Assembly: GCA_051293835.1 (NCBI GenBank)
Contig: JBPKMA010000001.1
Location: 310,001-374,000 of the forward strand
From: DATLZU01 sp051293835
GTDB lineage: Bacteria > Nitrospirota > Nitrospiria > Nitrospirales > Nitrospiraceae
DNA length: 64,000 nucleotides
Reading direction: 5' to 3'
The notes under the pieces are model-generated. The model did not search any database. It saw nothing but the letters and a program-made list of their open reading frames with translations, and was not told the origin of the DNA. This document shows positions 16,688 through 25,313 of this stretch, piece by piece (the first letter of the stretch is position 1; each line of letters starts with the position of its first letter). Position numbers and translations under genes: made by a program.

Positions 16688-17968
16688 ATGGCGGTACGGG
16701 TCGAACAGACGGATGTGGCCATCGTCGGGGCCGGTGGGGGCGGGGCCGTCTTGGCTCTGGCCTTGGCCCAGAAGGGAATCAAGACGCTGGTGCTGGAGCG
16801 GGCTTCCGGCCCGCCTCGGGGGCTGCGCGGCGAAATTCTGCAACCGAACGGCCAGCGCATCTTGGATCGGCTGGGGTTGTTGGGCAAACTGCCCAGCGAG
16901 GCGATGCGGCCTGTCCGATATTTTCATTTTTACCGGGCTGGCGGGGAGCGCCTCTGCACGATCGACTACGGAGTGCTTCCGCCGCCGTTCAATCTGGCCC
17001 TCGTAACGCTTCCCAACGTGGCGCACCAGGCCATCCTGAACGAGTTGGAGGATCTGAATCCTGGTCGCCTGTGGTACAGCACCTCGTTTTCGTCTCTGCT
17101 CTTCGAGCAGGGGCGGGTCGTCGGGCTGGTCGCGGAGCGCGGCGGAACACCGGTGAAGGTTTCGGCCCAATTAGTGGTCGGTGCCGACGGAGCCTTTTCC
17201 AAGGTTCGGGAAGCGTTGAAAATCCCCACACGCCTGCACCTCTATCCGGACGGCTATTTGATTGCGATCCTGGACACGCCGCAGGAGTTGACGGACGCAC
17301 GCTATTTCGTGGGACGCAGAACCATTCTCGGCGTCTTCCCGGCGGCTGGCCGCAAGGTCTATCTCTTTTACATGATTCCGGCCGGTACCATGGAGCAAGT
17401 GAAGGCCCAGGGACTGTCAACGCTCCAAGAGCGATGGGTCCGGATCGACCCGAGCCTGGAAGCGACCTTCCGCAGTCTCAGGGACTGGGAGCAAACCGCC
17501 TATATGCCGACCGGCCGTGTCCGTGCCTCCCGGTGGGTCGCCGACGGTGCTGCACTGATCGGTGACGCGGCGCATGCGATGAACCCCCACGCCTCGCAAG
17601 GGCGGATGCAGGCAATGATGGATGCGATGGCGCTTGCCGATCTCATTCCAGCCTGTTTGGAATCCGGCGACTGCTCGGCGGACAACCTGCGGGTCTATGA
17701 GCGTCGTCGCCGCCCACAGGTGGACATGCTCCAACGGCTGGCCGATGAACAGGTCCTCTTCTGGAATACCGGCAACCCGTTGCTGGAATTCCTGCGCGAC
17801 CGCGTGTTCCGGACGTTAGATGAGAATCCCAGACTCCGCTATCAAGTGCTGGCGGTCACGGCTGGGTTGCGCAGCAGACCTCCCTTTGGACTGCTGGATC
17901 GGCTGATAGCCGTTGGGCTTCTGCCCGACCCTTGGGCGCAACTCGTCTCGCCGGAACCGGCTGGTTGA
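16688..17968 (+). CDS. FAD-dependent monooxygenase (UbiH/PHBH superfamily)
   Basis: 426 aa flavoprotein hydroxylase. It shows the FAD-binding VGAGGGGAVLALALA motif (about 10-24), the DG fingerprint GADGAFSKVRE and the GDAAHAMNPHASQG ribose-binding motif. Members hydroxylate aromatic rings, including ubiquinone or menaquinone precursors, or reduce prenyl double bonds. It follows the PLD gene closely. The substrate is not predictable, as no quinone-synthesis gene is adjacent. Confidence 0.85.
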   Translation: MAVRVEQTDVAIVGAGGGGAVLALALAQKGIKTLVLERASGPPRGLRGEILQPNGQRILDRLGLLGKLPSEAMRPVRYFHFYRAGGERLCTIDYGVLPPPFNLALVTLPNVAHQAILNELEDLNPGRLWYSTSFSSLLFEQGRVVGLVAERGGTPVKVSAQLVVGADGAFSKVREALKIPTRLHLYPDGYLIAILDTPQELTDARYFVGRRTILGVFPAAGRKVYLFYMIPAGTMEQVKAQGLSTLQERWVRIDPSLEATFRSLRDWEQTAYMPTGRVRASRWVADGAALIGDAAHAMNPHASQGRMQAMMDAMALADLIPACLESGDCSADNLRVYERRRRPQVDMLQRLADEQVLFWNTGNPLLEFLRDRVFRTLDENPRLRYQVLAVTAGLRSRPPFGLLDRLIAVGLLPDPWAQLVSPEPAG

Positions 17969-17996
17969 CCTGGCTCACAACAGGAGAACAGACGCG

Positions 17997-18779
17997 ATGC
18001 GACCGCCCGATCGTCCGCTTGACGGTCTGCCCGCGGAGGTGAAGGAGCCGTTGCGGGCGTACCTGCCGGAGGTGATCGAGCTGTTCGGGTCAACGTTAGA
18101 GGGACTGGTCCTCTATGGCAGCGCAGCCCGCGGCGAATATCTTCCAGGGCGGTCCAATCTCAATCTGTTGTTCCTGCTTGCGACTGGCGATGCGGAGCTG
18201 TTGAAGCGGTACGGCAAGATCCACCGCCGATGGAGCAAGGAGCAGATCGTCGTTCCGCTGTTCATGACCCGAGCGGAGTTCGAAGCCTCAGCCGCGCTGT
18301 TTCCACTGGAATTTCTGGAGATGAAGGAGCACCACCGTCTGTTGGTCGGTTGGGATCCGTTTCCCGGTCTCTCCGTCGACCTTTGCCTGTTGCCGTTCCA
18401 GGTTGAGCAGGGCTTGAGGAGCCATCTGCTTCGTTTGCGTCAGCGCTTTGTGGAGGGATTGGGAACGGTCGAAGCCGTTACGATCCTGCTTCCCCTCTCT
18501 CTTACGACCCTCTTCCCTTGTCTGCGTGGGTTGTTGCGCGTTATGGGCTGCCAGGCGCCGACCTCCTCGGAAGCTGTCCTGAAAGAGGTGCAATCGAGTC
18601 TGCAATGTGATACGGCTGCCTTCGTTGAGGTCTTCAACCTTAAACGCGGCCTCATTTCGCCGGGGCTGGCGGAAGTACCGCGGATGTTCGTCCGCTATGT
18701 TGCCTGCCTGGAAGCACTGGTTCGACGGGTGGACGAATGGAAAGTCAAAGGGGTGTTCCCCAAGGCGAATGAGAAATAA
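17997..18779 (+). CDS. Nucleotidyltransferase-fold protein with altered active site
   Basis: 260 aa. The N-terminal pol-beta fold has GSAARG (41-46), but the usual SDxDL metal-binding motif reads SNLNL, so the two catalytic Asp positions are Asn54 and Asn56. Metal-dependent transfer is therefore unlikely. The rest is helical with no known partner domain. I take the ATG at 17997, preceded by CAGGAG; the frame extends upstream into the monooxygenase gene. Confidence 0.75.
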   Translation: MRPPDRPLDGLPAEVKEPLRAYLPEVIELFGSTLEGLVLYGSAARGEYLPGRSNLNLLFLLATGDAELLKRYGKIHRRWSKEQIVVPLFMTRAEFEASAALFPLEFLEMKEHHRLLVGWDPFPGLSVDLCLLPFQVEQGLRSHLLRLRQRFVEGLGTVEAVTILLPLSLTTLFPCLRGLLRVMGCQAPTSSEAVLKEVQSSLQCDTAAFVEVFNLKRGLISPGLAEVPRMFVRYVACLEALVRRVDEWKVKGVFPKANEK

Positions 18780-18839
18780 TGAGGAAGGTGAAATGGGAAT
18801 GCGGGGGCAAGGCGGGATCGGACTGTGGAGAGAGTGAAG

Positions 18840-19571
18840 ATGCGCTTTCGACGGAAAGCTGCTGCGGTACTGGGAATGCTGTGGCTGTCGCTTGCCGCGT
18901 CCGCAGTGAGCGCCGTTCCTGTCGGCAAGCCGGCGATGCCCGAACCGCTTGGGTATGTGAGCGACCATGCCAAAGTGCTCGATGAGGACTGGAAGGCGCG
19001 CATCCGGTCCGTCTGCCAGGATTTGGAGCGGAAGACCGGCGTCGAAATGGTGGTGGTGACCGTCAGCTCGCTGAGTCCCTACGCGACCGCTCACGAATAT
19101 GCGTCAGCGTTGTACGACCGGTGGGGGATCGGGACGGCGCAGCAAGAACACGGAGTACTGGTCTTGCTCACAGTGCAGGAGCGGCAGGCCGCCCTCACGG
19201 TTGGAAAGCGGATGATGCCGGTCATTACGCAAGAGGTGATCAGAAGGGTCGGGCGCGACTACCTGGATCCGTCCTTCAAGACCGGTCATTATGGCGAGGG
19301 GCTCTATCGCACGGCGGTCGCGCTCGCGGCCGTATCGCAGGACATCCGCGTCGGAACGATATCGCGCGCCCATGCTAAAGGGCTCGGAATATGGATGACA
19401 GTCCTCGCCAGTCTCGGTTCACTGTTCTTTCTGTGGTGGATCAGCCGGCCGGACCTGCGCCATCCGTACAGCCGTATCAGGCGCGGAGAATACTGGGGCA
19501 CAGGCCAGGGCGGCTTTGGCGGCAACTTCGGCGGTTTCGGGGGAGCGACAAGCGGGGAGGGATGGAAATAA
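18840..19571 (+). CDS. TPM-domain protein (YgcG family)
   Basis: 243 aa. A signal peptide (about 5-25) is followed by a TPM domain (about 30-165: YVSDHAKVLDEDWKARI, VEMVVVTVSSL, GVLVLLT). After it come a transmembrane helix (about 185-205) and a Gly-rich tail with GGFGG repeats typical of the YgcG family. The TPM domain probably faces the periplasm. Related proteins act in photosystem repair or respiratory-complex upkeep, or are acid phosphatases; which applies here is unknown. GTG 18825 is an alternative start. Confidence 0.82.
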   Translation: MRFRRKAAAVLGMLWLSLAASAVSAVPVGKPAMPEPLGYVSDHAKVLDEDWKARIRSVCQDLERKTGVEMVVVTVSSLSPYATAHEYASALYDRWGIGTAQQEHGVLVLLTVQERQAALTVGKRMMPVITQEVIRRVGRDYLDPSFKTGHYGEGLYRTAVALAAVSQDIRVGTISRAHAKGLGIWMTVLASLGSLFFLWWISRPDLRHPYSRIRRGEYWGTGQGGFGGNFGGFGGATSGEGWK

Positions 19572-19777
19572 GTATCAGCGGTCGTCTGTCAATAATCATA
19601 ATCAATCGGGAAAGGCACTGAGCTTTCCTGTCCGCCCACGCCTCAGCAACACTCGTTCCGACTTTCAACCTCGACGGCGCACGCCCGGCTGCGTGCTCGA
19701 TGATCCTTTCGGGCGCTCCGGCACAAAGCATCCTGGTGAACTGGGGGCCGCGCGATGCCTGGACCGACCATTCCGTT

Positions 19778-20464
19778 TCACAGCATCTTGTGATTCGAGA
19801 ACGTCAAGCTTCGCACCGCCACCTCGCCGTTCTCGAATGAAATGACGCGTCGGCTGGCCGGCAAGTCAGACGAGGCGACACGTGTGTGCGTATCCGAGAA
19901 GCTCTCGACGTTGGAAAGCTTCCCGTCCTGGGGGGAGTAGTAATAGACGGTGTATCGCGTGGTGATGTACTTGTGGTCCTGCGTGAGTGCGCTGTCTTCG
20001 ATGTTGATCGTAAAGGCGAAAGATGGCATGCCGGGATGGGCCATCTTTCTGTTGATCTGGGTGATCCGGTCGTCTTTGATCCGGTAAAACGAGTGCATGC
20101 CATCACCGTGGATCAGCAGCTTAGGGCCCAACGGGTGACCGTCCTGTTCGAGCGTCAACGTATACTTGCCGTCCGATTCTTCGAAGGTTCGAGGCTCGCG
20201 GTGGACGGCGATCATCCCAATCTGCCCCTCGGCCCATTTTTGCATCTCGGGGTCCGGTATGTTCACTGTCACCTCTCGTGGCCCTTTGACGGTGACACTT
20301 CCTTTCAACTCCTTCCCATTGACGTTGACGATCAGGTCAGCTGTGAAACCTTTAAAGTCTGACTGCCAGCGGGCCGTCTTCTCAAAAGCCGTGCGGAGTA
20401 AGGCACGGGCTTGCGGATCGTCGGCCACGGCTGGTTGCTCCTGTTCACGCCGGTACGTTTCCAT
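19778..20464 (-). CDS. DUF3386-like protein
   Basis: 228 aa. It begins with an AFEKTARW helix and the motif GFTADLIV, then a long beta-rich body, matching the DUF3386 family known mainly from cyanobacteria. No signal peptide. GAAGGAG lies 7 bp upstream of ATG 20464, so I prefer it to the frame start at 20533. Function unknown. It has its own promoter and no operon partner. Confidence 0.7.
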   Translation of the reverse strand: METYRREQEQPAVADDPQARALLRTAFEKTARWQSDFKGFTADLIVNVNGKELKGSVTVKGPREVTVNIPDPEMQKWAEGQIGMIAVHREPRTFEESDGKYTLTLEQDGHPLGPKLLIHGDGMHSFYRIKDDRITQINRKMAHPGMPSFAFTINIEDSALTQDHKYITTRYTVYYYSPQDGKLSNVESFSDTHTRVASSDLPASRRVISFENGEVAVRSLTFSNHKML

Positions 20465-20536
20465 AGCTTTCTCCTTCCTGGTTCGGCCTCCGGGTGCTCC
20501 GGCAACCAGACTCCGATGAGCGATGGAGGGCAATCA

Positions 20537-20565
20537 GTTATAGTCGGCACAGGGACCGGCTCCAA
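20537..20565 (-). promoter_or_regulatory. Promoter of the DUF3386-like gene
   Basis: Minus strand TTGGAG (20565-20560), a 17-bp spacer, and TATAAC (20542-20537). Confidence 0.45.
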
Positions 20566-20745
20566 CCTGCTACCTTGACCGGTTCTCATCACTCGATCCA
20601 TGGTTGATCGAGCGAAGAGCAGTCGATATTTCAACCACTTAGCAGCATTTTGTCGAAGCAGAAGTTATTAAACTTTCAAGGTCTTCCATCATTTCTTGGG
20701 AGGTGCGGGGCATCATATGGACTGGTAAGAACAGTTGTTTCTGTC

Positions 20746-20751
20746 TATAAT
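20746..20751 (+). promoter_or_regulatory. -10 box TATAAT upstream of the basic-tailed protein gene
   Basis: A perfect TATAAT without a convincing -35 at 17-18 bp. The imperfect palindrome AGAACAGTTGTTTCT just upstream could bind an activator; that is a guess. Confidence 0.4.
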
Positions 20752-20804
20752 AAGTGCCCATTGGTCGAGAAAAACACCATTCCCCGATGGAGAAAGGGTT
20801 ACGC

Positions 20805-21122
20805 ATGGAGCGACGGGCTGCCTCTCACACTGAAGAAGAGGAAATGAATCAACGGCGACGCCTCCTCAATCTGGCGAGAAAAGGAGACGTAAAAGCCATC
20901 AACAAACTGTTTGAGCTGTATCAGGTTCGGGTCTACAGCGGAGAGATGCTGAACAAAATCGGCCAGGTGCCATTTGGTCCCGTGATGCACGAAAAGTCGG
21001 TCTCGCGACCGGCTGCCAAGGTTGCCAGAGGAACTACCCGCAGAAAACAAACCAGCCTCCGACGAAAAGTGACGAGAAAGATAACCCGAAAAGCAGCCCG
21101 CCGGAAGGTTGCCAGTCACTGA
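20805..21122 (+). CDS. Small protein with lysine/arginine-rich C-terminal tail
   Basis: 105 aa. The first about 65 residues look like a small helical domain (LLNLARKGDVKAINKLFELY). The last about 40 are strongly basic, with repeated TRK/RRK steps resembling histone H1-like or nucleoid-associated tails. AAAGGG 6 bp upstream supports ATG 20805. DNA or RNA binding is inferred from charge alone. Confidence 0.6.
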   Translation: MERRAASHTEEEEMNQRRRLLNLARKGDVKAINKLFELYQVRVYSGEMLNKIGQVPFGPVMHEKSVSRPAAKVARGTTRRKQTSLRRKVTRKITRKAARRKVASH

Positions 21123-21160
21123 GACCGGTCCTTCCCGGGTGAAAAACCGGAGAAAAAGGA

Positions 21161-21212
21161 AGCCTGCCTCATCCGCCGATGCTTCTGCCCGGAGTCGGGG
21201 CAGGCTACTTTA
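21161..21212. terminator. Possible bidirectional terminator between convergent genes
   Basis: AGCCTGCC (21161-21168) pairs with GGCAGGCT (21199-21206) and is followed by ACTTTATT. It lies between the plus-strand basic-tailed gene and the minus-strand clpS-like gene. The loop is long (30 nt). Confidence 0.4.
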
Positions 21213-21506
21213 TTGCACCGCAACCTTCAGCCCGCCGGCCGAAAGTCGTTGCGCGATACCTTCCGAAGTCTTCCACTCGCCGCTGTACACTACCGCTTGT
21301 CCCTGAGTATGGATGCGATAGGCGAGCTCGAACGCTCGAGCTTCATTCATTCCTGGAATGACTTCGCAAAACAGCCTGATCACCTGCTCGAAGGTATGGC
21401 AATCGCAATTGTACACCACCACCCGGGCTTCCAGGCCGTCGCCGGTACCTGTTTCGATGTCTTCGATAGTTTCGGGTGTTGCAACGGGAGTCGGAACAGC
21501 AACCAT
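21210..21506 (-). CDS. ClpS-like ATP-dependent Clp protease adaptor
   Basis: 98 aa. After a flexible acidic N-terminus the ClpS fold is recognisable: RVVVYNCDCHTFEQV, then AFELAYRIHTQGQAVV and EGIAQRL. In canonical ClpS the N-end-rule pocket reads NDDYT; here it is NCDCHT, so the first Asp is Cys while the Asn, second Asp and the pocket His are kept. It may recruit degrons to ClpA/ClpC with altered preference. No clp ATPase is adjacent. The start codon lies almost at the predicted transcript start. Confidence 0.8.
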   Translation of the reverse strand: MVAVPTPVATPETIEDIETGTGDGLEARVVVYNCDCHTFEQVIRLFCEVIPGMNEARAFELAYRIHTQGQAVVYSGEWKTSEGIAQRLSAGGLKVAVQ

Positions 21507-21514
21507 GTCGCGTC

Positions 21515-21534
21515 ATTGTAACAAAGTAACAAAG
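21515..21534 (-). promoter_or_regulatory. clpS promoter element with tandem 8-bp repeat
   Basis: Minus strand extended -10 TGTTACAAT, with TACAAT at 21520-21515. It overlaps two copies of GTAACAAA (21519-21534, plus strand). The predicted start near 21508 leaves only about 2 nt before the ATG. Confidence 0.4.
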
Positions 21535-21559
21535 CAATCGGAAAGGAGTACAACCTCCG

Positions 21560-22255
21560 CTAAGCGCCCAGGCGGGGAAGCCATTCGTTCCGGAGCGGCC
21601 ATTCTTCTCGCTCACAGGTTCTGGTCAGCAGGCGATAATGCGGTTCGGAGTCCGTCACGGCAACGAGCCCATGTTGACCCGCCAGCCGAACTGTATCAAT
21701 CAGGGATGCCGAGGTCTGAAGCAGGGCGATTCCGTATTCATACCGGTAGCCGTCGCTGAGGGAAGAAAGGGATTTCCCGCTGAGCGACCGCAGCCAGTCG
21801 ACGGTATAGGGTTCGCGTTTCCACGCCTCGTCGATAAGCCGCAGCAACGCGGCGGGGCCAGGAACGCTCGTGTTGCCGATGCGTGTCCCGTGCGGCAGAT
21901 CGAAAAGGCCCGTTTGAAACCGCCGATCGGTCGCAAGGGCGTGATGGAAGAGGGAACGCCATATCGGATCGGCTAAATCGCGATCCACCGCGTCGGCGGT
22001 TTCCCGGTCCAATAGGCTGCTGATGGAAATGGATGGTATCTGGACGATCCGTCCATTTTTCATCAGTTCCGGGAATATCGCCCCCATTCGGTCGTGGCAG
22101 GACGTCGCGATGCTCAACGGCGTCAGTTGCAGCGCCGTATAGTTCCGAAGGTGAACGGACCGATAGCGTTCGAGCAACCGTTCCAACGTCCGCGCGTGGC
22201 ACAAATGGAACGGATAATACAGCGCCCGCGTGTCATCCACGGCGTTCATCGACAA
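21560..22255 (-). CDS. Conserved hypothetical protein
   Basis: 231 aa soluble protein. It has an N-terminal YYPFHLCHARTLERLLERY helix and a Leu/Arg-rich helical body, with no motif I recognise. No signal or membrane segment. It is divergent from the Cax gene with a 29-bp gap; the second Met at 22249 is an alternative start. Length and codon use look like a real gene. Confidence 0.6.
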   Translation of the reverse strand: MSMNAVDDTRALYYPFHLCHARTLERLLERYRSVHLRNYTALQLTPLSIATSCHDRMGAIFPELMKNGRIVQIPSISISSLLDRETADAVDRDLADPIWRSLFHHALATDRRFQTGLFDLPHGTRIGNTSVPGPAALLRLIDEAWKREPYTVDWLRSLSGKSLSSLSDGYRYEYGIALLQTSASLIDTVRLAGQHGLVAVTDSEPHYRLLTRTCEREEWPLRNEWLPRLGA

Positions 22256-22277
22256 ATGCGGAGAACTGTGCTAGGGT
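22248..22277 (+). promoter_or_regulatory. Possible near-leaderless promoter of cax
   Basis: ATCGAC (22248-22253), 18 bp, then TAGGGT (22272-22277) with TGC directly before it. The predicted start is about 22284, next to ATG 22285. The -35 is weak. Confidence 0.3.
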
Positions 22278-22284
22278 TGGCCCA

Positions 22285-23358
22285 ATGCGTCTTCCGCTTG
22301 GCTCCCGGCTCGACCTGCTTCTGGTCTTCGTGCCTCTTTCCATCTCGCTCGAAATGCTCCATGCCGATTCCGTCCTCGTCTTCGCGTCCTCTGCGCTCGC
22401 CATTGTGCCTCTTGCCGGACTCATGGGCAAGGCCACTGAACACCTAGCGGGACGCGCCGGCGCCGGGGTGGGCGGTCTCTTGAACGCGTCGCTGGGCAAC
22501 GCAGCCGAGCTGATCATTGCCCTGGTGGCGTTGCGGGAGGGATTGCACGACGTCGTCAAAGCCTCACTCACCGGCTCGATCCTCGGTAACATCCTGTTGG
22601 TGCTGGGGCTGGCGATGGTCGCCGGTGGCCTGCGTCATGAACGGCAACGATTCAACCGCACGGCCGCCGGCATGGGAGCCAGTCTCCTGTTGCTCGCCGC
22701 GGTCGGGCTTGTGGTGCCGGCCTTGTTTCACTGGACGGCTTCAGAACGAGGACGGTCAATCGAACGGGAACTGAGTCTCGAAATCGCCGTCGTGCTGTTC
22801 GCGATCTACGTTTTGAGTCTGGTGTTTTCGCTGAAAACACATCGCCATTTGTTCGCCGGGGAAGGCTCCGGTATGCATCAGCCGGACGAGCGGCCCTGGA
22901 GTCTGCGCCGGTCGATCGGTGTGTTGGCCGTCGTGACCGTTCTGATCGCCGTGCTCAGCGAGTTTCTTGTCGGCGCCATTGATCCCGCCGCCGCACGTCT
23001 GGGCATGACCCAGATCTTTGTGGGCGTCATCTTGGTTGCGTTAGTCGGTAACGCGGCGGAACACTCGACAGCGGTTCTGGTTGCCCTGAAGAACAAGATG
23101 GATCTGGCCTTGGCAATCGCAGTCGGCTCCAGTCTCCAAATCGCCTTACTGGTCGCACCCGTACTGGTGTTTGCCAGTTACCTGTTCGGGACGCCGCTCG
23201 ATCTGATTTTCACTCCGTTCGAAGTCGCGGCAGTGGCGATCTCGGTCCTTGTCGTCGGTTTCGTGGCCATGGACGGGGAATCGCACTGGATGGAGGGCGT
23301 GATGCTGGTCGGAGTCTATCTGATCCTCGCGATCGCGTTCTATTTCCTGCCGGCGTGA
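22285..23358 (+). CDS. Calcium/proton exchanger, Cax family
   Basis: 357 aa, about 11 transmembrane helices. The two inverted alpha-repeat signatures are LGNAAELIIALVAL (first half) and VGNAAEHSTAVLVAL (second half), with the ion-binding Glu in each GNAAE. This is the normal length for the YfkE/ChaA/Cax family, which exports Ca2+ in exchange for protons. I take ATG 22285, since the residues from there begin the first membrane region; the frame is open far upstream but that part overlaps the divergent gene. Confidence 0.9.
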   Translation: MRLPLGSRLDLLLVFVPLSISLEMLHADSVLVFASSALAIVPLAGLMGKATEHLAGRAGAGVGGLLNASLGNAAELIIALVALREGLHDVVKASLTGSILGNILLVLGLAMVAGGLRHERQRFNRTAAGMGASLLLLAAVGLVVPALFHWTASERGRSIERELSLEIAVVLFAIYVLSLVFSLKTHRHLFAGEGSGMHQPDERPWSLRRSIGVLAVVTVLIAVLSEFLVGAIDPAAARLGMTQIFVGVILVALVGNAAEHSTAVLVALKNKMDLALAIAVGSSLQIALLVAPVLVFASYLFGTPLDLIFTPFEVAAVAISVLVVGFVAMDGESHWMEGVMLVGVYLILAIAFYFLPA

Positions 23359-23413
23359 CTGTAGACTTCTGGGTGCTGAATTCTGGATGTTGATGAATTC
23401 AGAATTTTCTAGG

Positions 23414-23623
23414 TCACCACTTGTCCATGTCGATGACCTCGGTCGCATCCCAGAGATTTTTCCATTCCGCGTCGGCCAGAGCTCTTTGCCGATCCTCTTC
23501 GGTCTCTTCCCCGAACGCTTTCTTGTCGGCTTTTCTCACATCCGGGGGCGCGGTAGCCTTGGGAGCATCGGGTACGGACTGGACTCGTGGTCGGCGATTC
23601 TTGGGGTCCATGTTGACCGGCAT
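23414..23623 (-). CDS. Small acidic protein of unknown function
   Basis: 69 aa, charged, Pro/Ala-rich in the first half and a Trp-containing helix at the end (LADAEWKNLWDATEV). GGGAGG 7 bp upstream of the ATG and a promoter at 23664-23693 support it as a real gene. No family recognised. Confidence 0.6.
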   Translation of the reverse strand: MPVNMDPKNRRPRVQSVPDAPKATAPPDVRKADKKAFGEETEEDRQRALADAEWKNLWDATEVIDMDKW

Positions 23624-23663
23624 GACTAATCCCTCCCGTTAATACCGTGGTATGTCAACATTG

Positions 23664-23693
23664 TTCCTACATGTCGTTTGCCGGCCTTGTCAA
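23664..23693 (-). promoter_or_regulatory. Sigma-70-type promoter
   Basis: Minus strand TTGACA (23693-23688), 18-bp spacer, TAGGAA (23669-23664), upstream of the small acidic protein gene. A second TTGACA lies closer to the gene. Confidence 0.45.
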
Positions 23694-23802
23694 GCCGAGG
23701 CGAGGCCTTCTGTCGTGCATTGACTGGCCTTGGCCGGATTGTTACAGTCGTGCCCGTTTGTACGGGGTTGAACAGAGGCGTAGGCACCAGCTATTAGAAT
23801 GT

Positions 23803-24162
23803 ATGGAATTGAGCGCCAAAGTGCTGTGGCCGTTGTTCCCGCTCTTACTCCTGATCGTCGTGGTATGTCTCACCTGGGCCTTAGTCGTCGCGGTGCGGCG
23901 CTCACGCGGTGCCAGAGCCGTGTGGCTTCAGGCCGGCGCGCTGATCTGCTACCTGCTGGCCGCCGTGTCTGCCATTGCCAGTGAACATGGGGGCATCTCA
24001 GCCAATGTTCATCGACCGTTTTCTCTGCTGACGCAGATCCTTATCGCAGCGGCGCTCTATCATCTCTGGAAACGTGGCGATCGTTCTCTGCTGTGGCTCA
24101 ACGGCTGGGCCTGGACAGCGATTCTGGCCGATACGGCGCTGCACTACCTGTTGGCCAGATAG
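23803..24162 (+). CDS. Small integral membrane protein
   Basis: 119 aa with four predicted transmembrane helices (about 7-30, 44-60, 69-86, 95-115) separated by short polar loops. ATG 23803 starts directly at the first helix. No family recognised. It converges on hemW (8-bp gap). Confidence 0.55.
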   Translation: MELSAKVLWPLFPLLLLIVVVCLTWALVVAVRRSRGARAVWLQAGALICYLLAAVSAIASEHGGISANVHRPFSLLTQILIAAALYHLWKRGDRSLLWLNGWAWTAILADTALHYLLAR

Positions 24163-24170
24163 CGGCGTTG

Positions 24171-25313
24171 TTAGATCAGCTCGACGGCGATCGAGTCGGC
24201 TACCCGCCGTCCCCGCTCGGTGAGGCGGATTTTCCCTGCCCGCGATTCGAGCAAGGCCTCTTCGAGAAGACGGCCTATGGCCTCGGTTACGGACGGATGG
24301 TCGGCGTCTTGCTCTAGCAAGTCCTGGTCGATTCCTTCGATCAGGCGCAGCCCGAAGACAATCGCTTCTCGGAGGCGTTGGCGAGGGCTGAGCCGTTCAA
24401 TCGCCTCGACCGGTATCCGTCCTGCCTCCAACAGGCGATGATAAGTGTTCAAGTTCTCCACGTTCCCGAAGCGGCAGCCGTTCAAATACGATTGTGCGCT
24501 CGGGCCAAGCCCTAGGTACTCGCCGTCAGTCCAATAGAGTAGATTGTGGCGGCACGCAAAGCCCGGCTGGGCATAATTGGAAAGTTCGTAGCGGACGTAG
24601 CCGGCGCCCGTTAGGATCTCCTGGGCGGCATCCTCCATTTGGTTTTGCCGCTCTTCATCGGGCTCGACAACTTCGCCGCGGTGGCGAGCGACGTTCAGGC
24701 TTGTGCCTTCTTCGATCGTCAACGCATAGCATGAGATGTGAGTCGGCAAGAGCGACAGCGTTTCGCGCAGCGTGGCGAGCCAACTTTCGACAGTCTGACC
24801 GGGCAAACCGTACATGAGATCGAGATTGATGTTGGTGAACCCCGCCAGGCGGGCGGCTTCAACCGCGCGCCTGGCCGTGCCGAGAGACGACCGGCGCCCG
24901 ACGCGAATCAATTCGTGCTCGTCCATGGACTGGATCCCGAAGCTGATCCGATTGAAACCCGCTCGGACGAGGAGACCGAGGCCTTCCGCGGTCACCGTTT
25001 CAGGATGGGCTTCGAGAGTGATTTCTGCGTCCCGTCGGATGGGGAAGGCGTGGCGGATATGGGCGAAGATGTCGGCCAGGCGGTCGGGACACAGCGTCGT
25101 CGGCGTTCCACCGCCGAAATAGACGGAAGTCAACGGGCGGCCGCCGAACGGATTTTGTTCCGCATAGAGAGCGATCTCGCGCTGCAACGAGGCGAGGTAC
25201 GCGGCCGCCCGGTCGTCGCGGTACATCTGGAGGGTAAAAGCACAGAAGTGACAACGGGACCGGCAAAACGGAACGTGGATGTAGAGGCCGACCTCACGCG
25301 CCATAGGTATCAT
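24171..25313 (-). CDS. hemW: HemW-like radical SAM protein (heme chaperone)
   Basis: 380 aa. The radical SAM cluster motif is C17-x3-C21-x2-C24 in VPFCRSRCHFC, followed by VYFGGGTPT, as in HemW. HemW inserts heme into respiratory proteins and was long misnamed an oxygen-independent coproporphyrinogen oxidase. The C-terminal HemW domain is complete. Its ATG overlaps the stop of the upstream small gene (ATGA). Confidence 0.92.
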   Translation of the reverse strand: MIPMAREVGLYIHVPFCRSRCHFCAFTLQMYRDDRAAAYLASLQREIALYAEQNPFGGRPLTSVYFGGGTPTTLCPDRLADIFAHIRHAFPIRRDAEITLEAHPETVTAEGLGLLVRAGFNRISFGIQSMDEHELIRVGRRSSLGTARRAVEAARLAGFTNINLDLMYGLPGQTVESWLATLRETLSLLPTHISCYALTIEEGTSLNVARHRGEVVEPDEERQNQMEDAAQEILTGAGYVRYELSNYAQPGFACRHNLLYWTDGEYLGLGPSAQSYLNGCRFGNVENLNTYHRLLEAGRIPVEAIERLSPRQRLREAIVFGLRLIEGIDQDLLEQDADHPSVTEAIGRLLEEALLESRAGKIRLTERGRRVADSIAVELI

